From Leadbetterella byssophila_A (GTDB lineage: Bacteria > Bacteroidota > Bacteroidia > Cytophagales > Spirosomataceae), in contig JBEBRR010000001.1 of NCBI GenBank assembly GCA_040394735.1, forward strand, positions 51,582 to 115,581: a stretch of 64,000 nucleotides of DNA, read 5' to 3'. Both the position numbers and the translations under genes were made by a program. Within the stretch, counting starts at the first letter, position 1. Each line of letters starts with the position of its first letter. Shown here one piece after another: positions 17,227 to 24,717 of the stretch. The notes under the pieces are model-generated. The model had not been told where the DNA came from. It did no database searches and saw only the letters and a list, made by a program, of their open reading frames with translations.

Positions 17227-18852
17227 ATGCATAACGCAATATTCAATATTCCCCGGCCTGTAAATGAGCCTGTGCTGGGATACGCTCCGGAAAGCCGGGA
17301 AAAGGCTGCCCTTGAAGCGGCCTTAAAAGAGGCGCGGAGCAAAGAGATAGAGGTACCTATGTACATCGGGGAACGCACGGTTCATACCGGGAAGAAGATC
17401 CGCCTGTCTCCGCCTCATGATCACGCGCATGTGCTGGGCTATGCCTCTGAAGGCAGCCGGGAGCATGTAGAGCAGGCCATCGATGCTGCCCTGGCAGCGA
17501 GGGGAGCCTGGGCTGCGCTGCCCTGGAGTGAGCGGGCTGCTGTTTTTCTTAAGGCGGCAGACCTGCTGGCCGGTCCTTACCGCTGGAAGATGAATGCTGC
17601 TACCATGCTCGGACAATCTAAAAATGCGTTTCAGGCAGAGATCGATTCAGCCTGTGAGCTGATCGACTTCCTGCGTTTCAATGCCGCATTTTATGAAGAG
17701 ATCATGCAGGAGCAGCCCGTGTCCTCTCCGGGGGTATGGAACAAGATGGAGTACCGGCCGCTGGAGGGTTTTGTATTTGCGCTGACGCCTTTTAATTTCA
17801 CAGCCATTGCCGGAAACCTGCCGGCCTCTGCTGCCCTGATGGGCAATGTAGTGGTCTGGAAACCCTCTAACACCCAGATTTATGCCGCCAATGTCATCAT
17901 GGAAATTTTCCGTGAAGCCGGCCTGCCAGACGGGGTGATTAACCTGGTGTATGTAGACGGTCCTACGGCCGGAGAGGTCATCTTCGGGCACAGGGATTTT
18001 GCGGGTATCCATTTTACAGGAAGCACAGGAGTGTTCCAGAATATCTGGAAAACCATTGGTGAAAATATTCACCTGTACCGGTCATATCCCAGAATTGTGG
18101 GGGAAACCGGAGGAAAAGACTTTGTAGTGGCCCATAAGTCGGCTGATGCCAAAGCCGTCGCAGTAGGATTGGTACGTGGGGCGTTCGAATACCAGGGACA
18201 AAAATGCTCGGCGGCCTCAAGAGCCTATATTCCTTCCAACCTGTGGGAAGAGGTAAAAACCTATATGCTGGAAGATCTGGCGACCATTAAAGTTGGCCCT
18301 ACGGAAGATTTCTCCAATTTTGTAAATGCGGTGATCGATGAGAAAGCTTTTGATAAAATTACAGGTTATATCCGGCGGGCGCAGGAGAATGCAGATGCAG
18401 AAGTCATTGCCGGCGGGAAATTTGATAAAACGAAGGGATACTTTATTGATCCTACCGTAATCCTGACCACCGACCCACTGTATGAGAGCATGCAGGAAGA
18501 GATTTTCGGACCGGTACTGACTGTTTATGTATACGATGAAAATAAATGGGAGGAGACCCTTAAGCTGGTAGACAGTACGTCTCCCTATGCCCTGACCGGG
18601 GCTATTTTTGCCAGAGACCGGTATGCTATTAACCAGGCCACACACCTGCTGGAAAATTCGGCCGGTAACTTTTACGTGAATGATAAGCCCACCGGCGCAG
18701 TGGTAGGCCAGCAGCCGTTTGGCGGGGCCAGGGCTTCCGGAACCAATGATAAAGCCGGTTCCAGGCTGAACCTGCTGCGTTGGGTCAATGCCCGCACCAT
18801 TAAGGAAACCTTTGTTTCTCCCGTAGATTACCGGTACCCGTTTTTGGGGTGA
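17227..18852 (+). CDS. pruA: L-glutamate gamma-semialdehyde dehydrogenase
   Basis: A 541-residue NAD-dependent aldehyde dehydrogenase of the P5C dehydrogenase (ALDH4-like) branch, which oxidises glutamate semialdehyde to glutamate in proline catabolism. Key residues are Glu293 in VGETGGKDFV and the catalytic Cys327 in YQGQKCSAASR; LTPFNFTAIAGN and the C-terminal VGQQPFGGARASGTNDK are typical of the branch. No proline dehydrogenase gene is in the window. It converges on a lysine-degradation-like gene pair that also needs a semialdehyde dehydrogenase, so a broader role is possible but unproven. Confidence 0.94.
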   Translation: MHNAIFNIPRPVNEPVLGYAPESREKAALEAALKEARSKEIEVPMYIGERTVHTGKKIRLSPPHDHAHVLGYASEGSREHVEQAIDAALAARGAWAALPWSERAAVFLKAADLLAGPYRWKMNAATMLGQSKNAFQAEIDSACELIDFLRFNAAFYEEIMQEQPVSSPGVWNKMEYRPLEGFVFALTPFNFTAIAGNLPASAALMGNVVVWKPSNTQIYAANVIMEIFREAGLPDGVINLVYVDGPTAGEVIFGHRDFAGIHFTGSTGVFQNIWKTIGENIHLYRSYPRIVGETGGKDFVVAHKSADAKAVAVGLVRGAFEYQGQKCSAASRAYIPSNLWEEVKTYMLEDLATIKVGPTEDFSNFVNAVIDEKAFDKITGYIRRAQENADAEVIAGGKFDKTKGYFIDPTVILTTDPLYESMQEEIFGPVLTVYVYDENKWEETLKLVDSTSPYALTGAIFARDRYAINQATHLLENSAGNFYVNDKPTGAVVGQQPFGGARASGTNDKAGSRLNLLRWVNARTIKETFVSPVDYRYPFLG

Positions 18853-18874
18853 GGTTGCTGGTGAGCTATTTATG

Positions 18875-18948
18875 CTTCGACAGGCTCAGCATGACGGAGG
18901 CCGTTGTTTGCTAACAACGTGAACACTGTCACCCTGAGCCTGTCGAAG
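18875..18948. repeat. REP-like inverted repeat (CTTCGACAGGCTCAG type) between convergent genes
   Basis: Arms CTTCGACAGGCTCAG (18875-18889) and its exact complement (18934-18948) are followed inward by matching TGAC/GTCA and an inner hairpin GTTGTT/AACAAC (18903-18908 with 18913-18918). The outer arm sequence is one I recall as dispersed in many copies in diverse bacterial genomes. It sits between pruA and the DUF1338 gene and could terminate both. Confidence 0.7.
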
Positions 18949-19012
18949 GGTATAAGGAAAGGATCAATGCGATAGGGCTGTTTTTAGACAATACACTATC
19001 GTGACTGAACCC

Positions 19013-19921
19013 CTATTTTATCCGCCCTGTCTGGCTGGTAAAGGTGCTTTCAAAAATCTTATCCGCATTTCCCGTTTCGAAGCCTTCCCTGCGATGCCCG
19101 CGTTTTATCTCTTCCGGCTTCAGATGAGCAAATTCAGGCAGCACCTTCCGTTCGGCAAACTCAACATAGCTGCCTGAAATGGTATGGATATCGCCGCGTG
19201 CAAAGCGGGCTTCTATCATTTCAGCCACTGTGGAGCTTTGCAGCAGACCGCCGTCAGGGCTGACCTTTATTTTACCTCCCGAGTCATTGAGTTTTATCCC
19301 GGTCTTCTCAAGGAACATGTTGAATTCTTCTATCGTATTGTATCCCGGTTTCAGGTTATGCACAGAAATGGTGTAATGGTTCAGATAATACCGGTTATAG
19401 ATGACCCAGGCGGCATATTCACTTTCTTTGAGCAGGGTTTCGTAATCTGACCATTCCGGGGTTCTCCATAACGGCTGATGAAGAAAACGGTCTATCGCCG
19501 CACCGTCTTCCAGGTTCAGCTGGTCTGCCGGGTCGGCGGTTACTTTGTCCGTATAAGAACGTATGATTTTCTGTGCGGTTTCACCCAGGTCATTTACCCT
19601 CAGCTCACTTACAAATATCCGTGGAAAATGCGGTTCCGGCGGCGCAAACCAGAAGGCGTCCAGTTTTTTGCCTTCGAAATGGAAATAGTCTTTTTTCCGG
19701 TAGCCCAATGCCAGGAAAATCTTTTCAAAAGAGGCAATCCCAAGATGCTCAACGCCCATGGTGCGGAAAGCCACATGGTCATTTTCAATCTCATCTTCGT
19801 TGGAGATGATCCCTTCCGATACCATGGCCCCCGTTATCTTTTTAACATCCGGAACGCGTTCGGAATAGCGTTTCATCAGGCCTTCAAGCACTACTTCCAG
19901 GATAGAATGGTTATTTTTCAT
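19013..19921 (-). CDS. DUF1338 2-oxoadipate dioxygenase/decarboxylase family protein
   Basis: A 302-residue member of DUF1338, the family of HglS/YdcJ enzymes that convert 2-oxoadipate to D-2-hydroxyglutarate in lysine breakdown using a metal centre. The metal and substrate residues of characterised members appear conserved: His49 and Arg53 in NDHVAFRTM, His182 in NHYTISVHN and Glu254 in SYVEFAERK. Its start overlaps the end of the saccharopine/lysine dehydrogenase gene by 11 bases, giving a coupled two-gene operon that fits lysine catabolism. Activity is inferred from family and context. Confidence 0.85.
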   Translation of the reverse strand: MKNNHSILEVVLEGLMKRYSERVPDVKKITGAMVSEGIISNEDEIENDHVAFRTMGVEHLGIASFEKIFLALGYRKKDYFHFEGKKLDAFWFAPPEPHFPRIFVSELRVNDLGETAQKIIRSYTDKVTADPADQLNLEDGAAIDRFLHQPLWRTPEWSDYETLLKESEYAAWVIYNRYYLNHYTISVHNLKPGYNTIEEFNMFLEKTGIKLNDSGGKIKVSPDGGLLQSSTVAEMIEARFARGDIHTISGSYVEFAERKVLPEFAHLKPEEIKRGHRREGFETGNADKIFESTFTSQTGRIK

Positions 19922-20972
19922 GCCGGTAGAATTTTCCGTTTTCAGTATTCAAAAAATCTTCAAAATTAATTTCTTCCTGTTTGATAAAACCTTTTTGAGG
20001 AAGTGTTCCGTCGGCCACCATTTCGATCACCGAAGCAATAGACGCGGCCGTGGTCCAGGAGATCGCCCGCCAGTGCTGACCGTCGATTTCCACGGGATAA
20101 TAAGCCTCATAAAACTCTTCCCGGGCTATTTCATTGCCTTTCCAGCCTTCTACCACGGCATACACATACACCACATCTTCCTGCACCGGCGGTTTTGCTT
20201 CCGTAAGAATCTGTTCCACCAGCTCACGCTTTTCTTTCAGGATCAGCTCATAGAGCAGAAATTTCATCAGTTTGGCATGACCCGGGTAGCGGATGGTCTT
20301 ATAATTAAGGGTGTCTACTTTGCCTGCATAGGTGTCGCACATGGTTCCCAGTCCGCCTGAAGTACTGAAAGCTTCAAACTCATTCCCCTCAATTTGTATA
20401 TACTCCAGTCCGTCAAGAGAAGGAACCATTTTTTTTGCGCCGTTGTGAATTACTTCGGCATCGTTAATGTATTCATTGATCACACCGGCGGGAGACCAGG
20501 TAAAAGAGTAGCCGAGCAGACCGTTCGGATAGCGGGGGAGCGCTCCCACGCGCAGCTCAATATCGCGAAGTCGGGTGAATCTTTTGGCCAGGTAAGCTCC
20601 TACTATACCGATAAGCCCCGGTGCCAGGCCGCATTGGGGTGCCATAACCGCCGCAGAAGTTTTGGAAAGCTCCATGATGGCATTGGTGGTAGGCACATCT
20701 TCGGTGAGATCAAAATAATGGATTCCGTTTTTATGGGCCACCTGTGCAATATTAAGGTTCAGGTTATATGGCATAGCCGATGCTACCGCATCAAACCCCG
20801 GCAGTGTTTTTTCCAGGAATTCCATGTTCGACACATCGCCCTGGATTACTTCAAAGGGCAATTGAACGGCAGGTTTACGCTTATCTAAACCTGTTACCTG
20901 AAAGCGTTTGGAGAGCAGGATGCCTACGAGAGAGCCCACCTTTCCCATTCCTATTACAAGAACGTTTTTCAT
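19911..20972 (-). CDS. Saccharopine dehydrogenase / lysine 6-dehydrogenase family protein
   Basis: A 353-residue NAD(P)-dependent dehydrogenase: Rossmann fold at the N-terminus (VLVIGMGKVGSLVG), the saccharopine dehydrogenase segment MPYNLNLNIAQVAHKNG, GLAPGL, and a C-terminal catalytic domain with LGYSFTWSPAGVINEY. The single-domain length fits lysine 6-dehydrogenases and bacterial saccharopine reductases rather than the fused eukaryotic form. Either reaction yields 2-aminoadipate semialdehyde. It overlaps the DUF1338 gene by 11 bases, supporting a lysine-to-2-oxoadipate-to-hydroxyglutarate route with the aldehyde and transamination steps encoded elsewhere (or pruA helping). The leader is unusually long (about 280 bases). 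Confidence 0.85.
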   Translation of the reverse strand: MKNVLVIGMGKVGSLVGILLSKRFQVTGLDKRKPAVQLPFEVIQGDVSNMEFLEKTLPGFDAVASAMPYNLNLNIAQVAHKNGIHYFDLTEDVPTTNAIMELSKTSAAVMAPQCGLAPGLIGIVGAYLAKRFTRLRDIELRVGALPRYPNGLLGYSFTWSPAGVINEYINDAEVIHNGAKKMVPSLDGLEYIQIEGNEFEAFSTSGGLGTMCDTYAGKVDTLNYKTIRYPGHAKLMKFLLYELILKEKRELVEQILTEAKPPVQEDVVYVYAVVEGWKGNEIAREEFYEAYYPVEIDGQHWRAISWTTAASIASVIEMVADGTLPQKGFIKQEEINFEDFLNTENGKFYRHEK

Positions 20973-21317
20973 TTCGTATAAATTGGTTTTGTGCTATGCG
21001 CAGGAAGCCGCACCGCGCCGGCGGGGCAACGTTTCGCCGTGTAGCGACCGCTGGCCGGGTTTACAGCTGACTGCTCACAGTCATGATTTAATAAATGTAC
21101 ATATTGCATGCACGTAAATAACACGGAAAAGAAGATGACACGGGAAGAAGCCACGTGCTTTAACAGAAATCAGGAACAAACGAACAGGCGCTACGCAGGA
21201 AGGCCAGTCGTGCAAGAAAATATTTAAGGTCTTTAAACAAAGCAGGATTGTATTATCCTTTCAAATGTAGCAAAGGATAAAATAAAAGGCAAATTTCAGG
21301 TGGTTTTTTGCTAAAGC
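20973..21317. other. 345-base gap: long leader of the lysine-degradation operon
   Basis: No credible gene is seen. The only good promoter on the reverse strand lies at the far end (21262-21292), so about 280 bases between it and the dehydrogenase ATG would be transcribed as leader. Part of it (about 21005-21060) is much richer in G+C than the rest. I could not fold it reliably by eye and recognise no known riboswitch. Confidence 0.5.
21253..21292 (-). promoter_or_regulatory. Promoter and overlapping dyad of the lysine-degradation operon
   Basis: Reverse strand: TTG at 21290-21292, a 20-base spacer, then TACATTTG (21262-21269), a full -33/-7 pair. A perfect nine-base dyad, TTATCCTTT (21253-21261) and AAAGGATAA (21272-21280) with a 10-base spacer, is centred on the -7 box, the position of a repressor operator. 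Confidence 0.55.
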
Positions 21318-22574
21318 CTATTTCAGTACGGCAGATTCCAGAAGGGCCCGCCGGTAGATACTCTCCCTTTTTTTCCCGCATTCGGGCGATGAATAATCTT
21401 CGTTCAGGATCTTGGAGGCATGTTCCGTGAAACTATTCTGTAACTCGGGATTATTCAGTAACTGATGGGTGGCAATGATAAAATCTTCTGCGCTGTCAGC
21501 GATCTTGCAGTTGACATCGTTCACCATCGGAAGTCCCTCGGCACCTACTGAAGTGCTCACTACCGGTACATGGTAGGAAACACCTTCCAGGATCTTCATG
21601 CGCATGCCGCTTCCGATCCGGAGCGGAACAATCATTACGGATCCCTTCATGACAGTTTCCAGGTCGGGTACAAAACCTTCAAAAGTGACATTTTCGTATT
21701 CTTCAAACCACTTTTTCTTCTCGGCTGACCATCGGCCCACAATGCTCAGCTGTACGCCCGGGTTAAGTCGCTGAATCTCGCCCCAGCAGTTGCTCAGGAA
21801 CCAGTCAATTCCGTCGAGGTTGGGATAATGCTGGTCGGGACCAAGGAAAATCAGGCGGTTTTCCGATACAAATGGCTGATTGATCTCATGTTCGAACATC
21901 ACCATGGGAAGAGGGGAAACTTCCAGCTTTTCTTTGCTGACCCCATCCTGCTGCAGAATCTGTCTGTCGGTTTCTGTCAGGCATACCACCTTATCAAACC
22001 GGTTGATCAGTCCGATCTCCAGTATCCGTGTATTCTGGATCTTCCAGTCATCAGCAGCCCGGTGATCAGGTATGGTAGATTTTTCAAGCATCATCCGTTT
22101 GTAGCGGATCTCGTGATGCACAAATATCTTCGGGATTTCTTTGGGGATGAAATGCACCAGCGGAGCAATATCGATAAAGTCGATCTGTACCAGGTCAAAA
22201 ATTCCCAGGAGGATTTCGCTCTGGAAAACATTCAGCAGATCTTCAAAATAATAGTTGATGAGATTGGAAGTATTCAGGTGCATCTCCTGCTTCATCACCT
22301 GTTCTTTGGTTAGTTTTTGCTTTCTGCCGCTGATATTCTTCAGAAAATTGACAATTACCCCGTCTTTCGGGGCTCCGGGCGACTGACGGAAGGTCTTGAT
22401 GTTTACATCCGGCCAGAGCTTCTTTAGCTCGCTGAGATGGGTTTCAGTACTCTCCGGCACAATGAGGGTAACGGTATGATTCTCCCGGAGGGAATCTACC
22501 ATACGGAAGGTACCGCTTTTGCCACCGTCATTGATGGGGTAGGGGAATACTAATGTAGCGAGCAGGATGTTCAT
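21318..22574 (-). CDS. Glycosyltransferase, GT4-like
   Basis: A 418-residue retaining glycosyltransferase of the GT-B fold. N-terminal MNILLATLVFPYPINDGGKS is the acceptor-domain start. The C-terminal donor domain shows LIFLGPDQHYPNLDGIDW, VTFEGFVPDLETVMK and the GT4 motif MRMKILEGVSYHVPVVST followed by GAEGLP. It lies five bases downstream of a second glycosyltransferase gene and shares its promoter. The pair probably builds a cell-surface or secreted glycan; donor and acceptor are unknown. Confidence 0.88.
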   Translation of the reverse strand: MNILLATLVFPYPINDGGKSGTFRMVDSLRENHTVTLIVPESTETHLSELKKLWPDVNIKTFRQSPGAPKDGVIVNFLKNISGRKQKLTKEQVMKQEMHLNTSNLINYYFEDLLNVFQSEILLGIFDLVQIDFIDIAPLVHFIPKEIPKIFVHHEIRYKRMMLEKSTIPDHRAADDWKIQNTRILEIGLINRFDKVVCLTETDRQILQQDGVSKEKLEVSPLPMVMFEHEINQPFVSENRLIFLGPDQHYPNLDGIDWFLSNCWGEIQRLNPGVQLSIVGRWSAEKKKWFEEYENVTFEGFVPDLETVMKGSVMIVPLRIGSGMRMKILEGVSYHVPVVSTSVGAEGLPMVNDVNCKIADSAEDFIIATHQLLNNPELQNSFTEHASKILNEDYSSPECGKKRESIYRRALLESAVLK

Positions 22575-22579
22575 AGCTT

Positions 22580-23575
22580 TCAGACAGGTAATTTTTCAAA
22601 GAAATGGTAGATTCTGAAAGTTGCTCCTGTCAAGATTTTCTTCAGCAGGCTTTTCGAAGGGGCCGGAGGCGCCGGTTTCAGATAATAGCAACGTATCTTC
22701 TTAAAATAGTCGTTATCATTTGCCTTCAGCTGGCTCCGGTAGTTTTTGAAAAGCGGTGCAAGGTCCGGACGGTTATTTAGATCAAATCGGTTCTGCCATC
22801 TTGAGATATTGACCGGGTCGCTGACATGGATGCCGCTGTAATGATAGAATACCAGAGGTACGCCATTGGCCTTGTATTTACCGTTTTCAAAGGTAAGCGT
22901 ACGTTCATGCAGGTTCCAGTAAGAGATATTGTAACCCGGGTACTTGTCTATCTTCACGCCTTCATAGTAAAGCGGAACCATATTGCAGTACAACTGGTCT
23001 ACAAACATCCCGTTCTGAATGTCCATATAGCATTCTGTTTTCAGCTTCGTCATCCACCAATGAAGGAATTTGGAAGTTTCCTCTGATCGTTTAACGGCTA
23101 AAAAACCCAAATTATATATGCCGTTAACGAACATTTGTTGTTCGGTACGACTTTTTTTGTCGAAAATCGGGGTGTAAAAATGGGGGGTAAGAATAATATT
23201 GTGCGTATCCAGGCCCTCTTCTATTCCTGTCAGCCGGTCAAAAATCTCAATGTCCGGATCGAAATAAATGATCCGTTCAATATCAGGCCGGGTATTGAAG
23301 AAATAATTGAAATAGAAGGGCTTTACTGCGGTATTGAGTTCGGTGATGTCATACCGATCTGTCATCTCATTAAAACCGTCTATGCCGATCGTATGAACTT
23401 CCAGCAGGTTCAGCCCGGTGAGTTTATTTTTGTCCACTTCGCTCCCTTCTATTTTGTCACAGAGGCCTATCACAAACTCATAATCAGGGTTGGTTTGCCG
23501 GATGGAGTCTGCCAGTATCTTTGCCTGGGCCAGATAGTTGATGGAACAGATGGTAAATGCGAACTTTTGAGCCAT
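22580..23575 (-). CDS. Glycosyltransferase, GT8-like (GT-A fold)
   Basis: A 331-residue nucleotide-sugar transferase. The N-terminus FAFTICSINYLAQAKILADS is the nucleotide-binding strand-helix. YFDPDIEIFD provides the DxD metal motif (Asp106, Asp108) expected in GT-A enzymes. FNSGIYNLGF-like sequence (VNGIYNLGFLAVKR) and VFYHYSGIH near residue 245 resemble GT8 donors sites. The last ~40 residues are basic and proline-rich. It is the first gene of a two-gene operon with a complete promoter 19 bases ahead. Confidence 0.78.
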   Translation of the reverse strand: MAQKFAFTICSINYLAQAKILADSIRQTNPDYEFVIGLCDKIEGSEVDKNKLTGLNLLEVHTIGIDGFNEMTDRYDITELNTAVKPFYFNYFFNTRPDIERIIYFDPDIEIFDRLTGIEEGLDTHNIILTPHFYTPIFDKKSRTEQQMFVNGIYNLGFLAVKRSEETSKFLHWWMTKLKTECYMDIQNGMFVDQLYCNMVPLYYEGVKIDKYPGYNISYWNLHERTLTFENGKYKANGVPLVFYHYSGIHVSDPVNISRWQNRFDLNNRPDLAPLFKNYRSQLKANDNDYFKKIRCYYLKPAPPAPSKSLLKKILTGATFRIYHFFEKLPV

Positions 23576-23593
23576 ACGCTACGATAAAGATGA

Positions 23594-23624
23594 CAAAAAT
23601 ACAATCGGAATTCTGAATAAGCAA
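23594..23624 (-). promoter_or_regulatory. Promoter of the two-glycosyltransferase operon
   Basis: Reverse strand: TTG (23622-23624), 20 bases, then TATTTTTG (23594-23601), ending 19 bases before the ATG at 23575. Confidence 0.58.
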
Positions 23625-23708
23625 TTCTCTTATTTTTTAATCAGGATTCAGCGTCTTTTTATCGGGAATTCCATACTTTTTGCTAAAGATCACGAAGCTT
23701 TGTGCGTC

Positions 23709-24191
23709 TTAAAGTGAAGGCTGGTCCCGGTATTGTTTGATTATTTGCTCCAGGCGCTCATCCGGGCTGAAGTCAAAGGTTTCGATCAGTTTAACATGAG
23801 GGTAATCCGGGTGCAATGTATTGATTATGATATTCTGGTTTTCCGGTACAACGGCAGAAGGTACCCGGAGGCAGAGATGCTCTGACCGCTCAAACCAGTC
23901 ATCCCCTATGCGTTGACAGGCTTCGTAGTTTCTGAAGTTCCGCCAGCCGGAAGGAAGCTGAGAGGAAGCAATATCAAGGAAAGAGGCCTGAGACGGAAGA
24001 TAGATGACCATGATCCGGAAATCATTATTAAAACCCAGTCCCTTCCGGTGATGCAGCGTTTCCAGGTAGGCCAGTGATACAGTGCCCGCGGTATACAATA
24101 CCTTTTTACCCTCGCTGTTCCAGCGGCCTGTTAGTCCGCCGGCAAAAAGGGTACCGACGTATTTTTTATGAACTATTCTGTATACCAGCAT
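23709..24191 (-). CDS. RES domain toxin (NAD+ phosphorylase family)
   Basis: A 160-residue RES domain protein. Characterised relatives (MbcT and others) kill or arrest cells by degrading NAD+. Conserved polar residues of the family are visible: Arg5 in VYRIV, Arg23 in GRWNSEG, Tyr33 in VLYTAGT, Glu44 in AYLETLHH and Ser112 in RVPSAVVPE. It follows the Xre/ParS antitoxin gene with a one-base overlap (TGATG), the usual antitoxin-first order, so this is a complete type II toxin-antitoxin module. Confidence 0.92.
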   Translation of the reverse strand: MLVYRIVHKKYVGTLFAGGLTGRWNSEGKKVLYTAGTVSLAYLETLHHRKGLGFNNDFRIMVIYLPSQASFLDIASSQLPSGWRNFRNYEACQRIGDDWFERSEHLCLRVPSAVVPENQNIIINTLHPDYPHVKLIETFDFSPDERLEQIIKQYRDQPSL

Positions 24192-24655
24192 CAGACAGGG
24201 TACCCTTGAGCCAGTTTTTCTACTTCTTTCCTGACCAGGTCTACGCCCCCCGGTGTGGTGATCAGATCCATGGGCCTTTCATCAGAATTAAAGAAGGGGC
24301 GGTGCATCCAGAGGGAAAACTCCTCGAAAGAACCGAAAATCTCCTCCCCCAGATCATACAGATTGATAAGCTTCAGGAGGTGTTCACTATAATTGGGATC
24401 CAGGGCTTTTTCCTGATCCCTGTAGTTGCTGATGGTTCTGGGCGAGAGGTTAATGACAGACGCCAGTGTTTTTTCCGGCATCCTGATGGCATCAGCCAGA
24501 GCATAAAATACTTCGGTTTTCAGCCCTTCGTGCGCTTTTTTGATAAGATGGTATTCATTTTTAATGGCATAATTCCTGAAAACAGGAATAGTATACATTA
24601 TTGCGGGCTCGGCGGCTTCAGCGTTGGATTTTTTGGGGGTTTTATACTTTGCCAT
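24191..24655 (-). CDS. Xre/MbcA/ParS-type antitoxin
   Basis: A 154-residue antitoxin partner of RES toxins. The middle holds an Xre-like helix-turn-helix (MPEKTLASVINLSPRTISNY). The C-terminal third is the MbcA/ParS/Xre toxin-binding domain (PF09722; EIFGSFEEFSLWMHRPF then DLITTPGGVDLV). The frame extends 36 bases to a GTG, but that codon lies inside the palindromic operator and upstream of the probable -7 box, so the ATG at 24653-24655 is preferred. Such antitoxins repress their own operon; the 18-base palindrome just upstream is the likely binding site. Confidence 0.9.
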   Translation of the reverse strand: MAKYKTPKKSNAEAAEPAIMYTIPVFRNYAIKNEYHLIKKAHEGLKTEVFYALADAIRMPEKTLASVINLSPRTISNYRDQEKALDPNYSEHLLKLINLYDLGEEIFGSFEEFSLWMHRPFFNSDERPMDLITTPGGVDLVRKEVEKLAQGYPV

Positions 24656-24671
24656 GGCATTGCTTTTTTTG

Positions 24672-24704
24672 CAAAGAAAGCAATTTTTCACTTTATAAAG
24701 TGAA
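24672..24704 (-). promoter_or_regulatory. Toxin-antitoxin promoter with an 18-base palindromic operator
   Basis: TTCACTTTATAAAGTGAA at 24687-24704 is a perfect 18-base palindrome. On the reverse strand TTTCTTTG (24672-24679), one mismatch from the -7 box, follows it and ends 17 bases before the antitoxin ATG. The palindrome therefore covers the -33 region, where antitoxin binding would block transcription. Confidence 0.65.
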
Positions 24705-24717
24705 TTTTTTCAAAAAA

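Noticed and set aside
17227..18852. pruA as the dedicated aminoadipate semialdehyde dehydrogenase of the lysine pair
   Set aside because: Its motifs and length place it in the P5C dehydrogenase branch and it is convergent, not in the operon; a side activity is possible but not supported by sequence.
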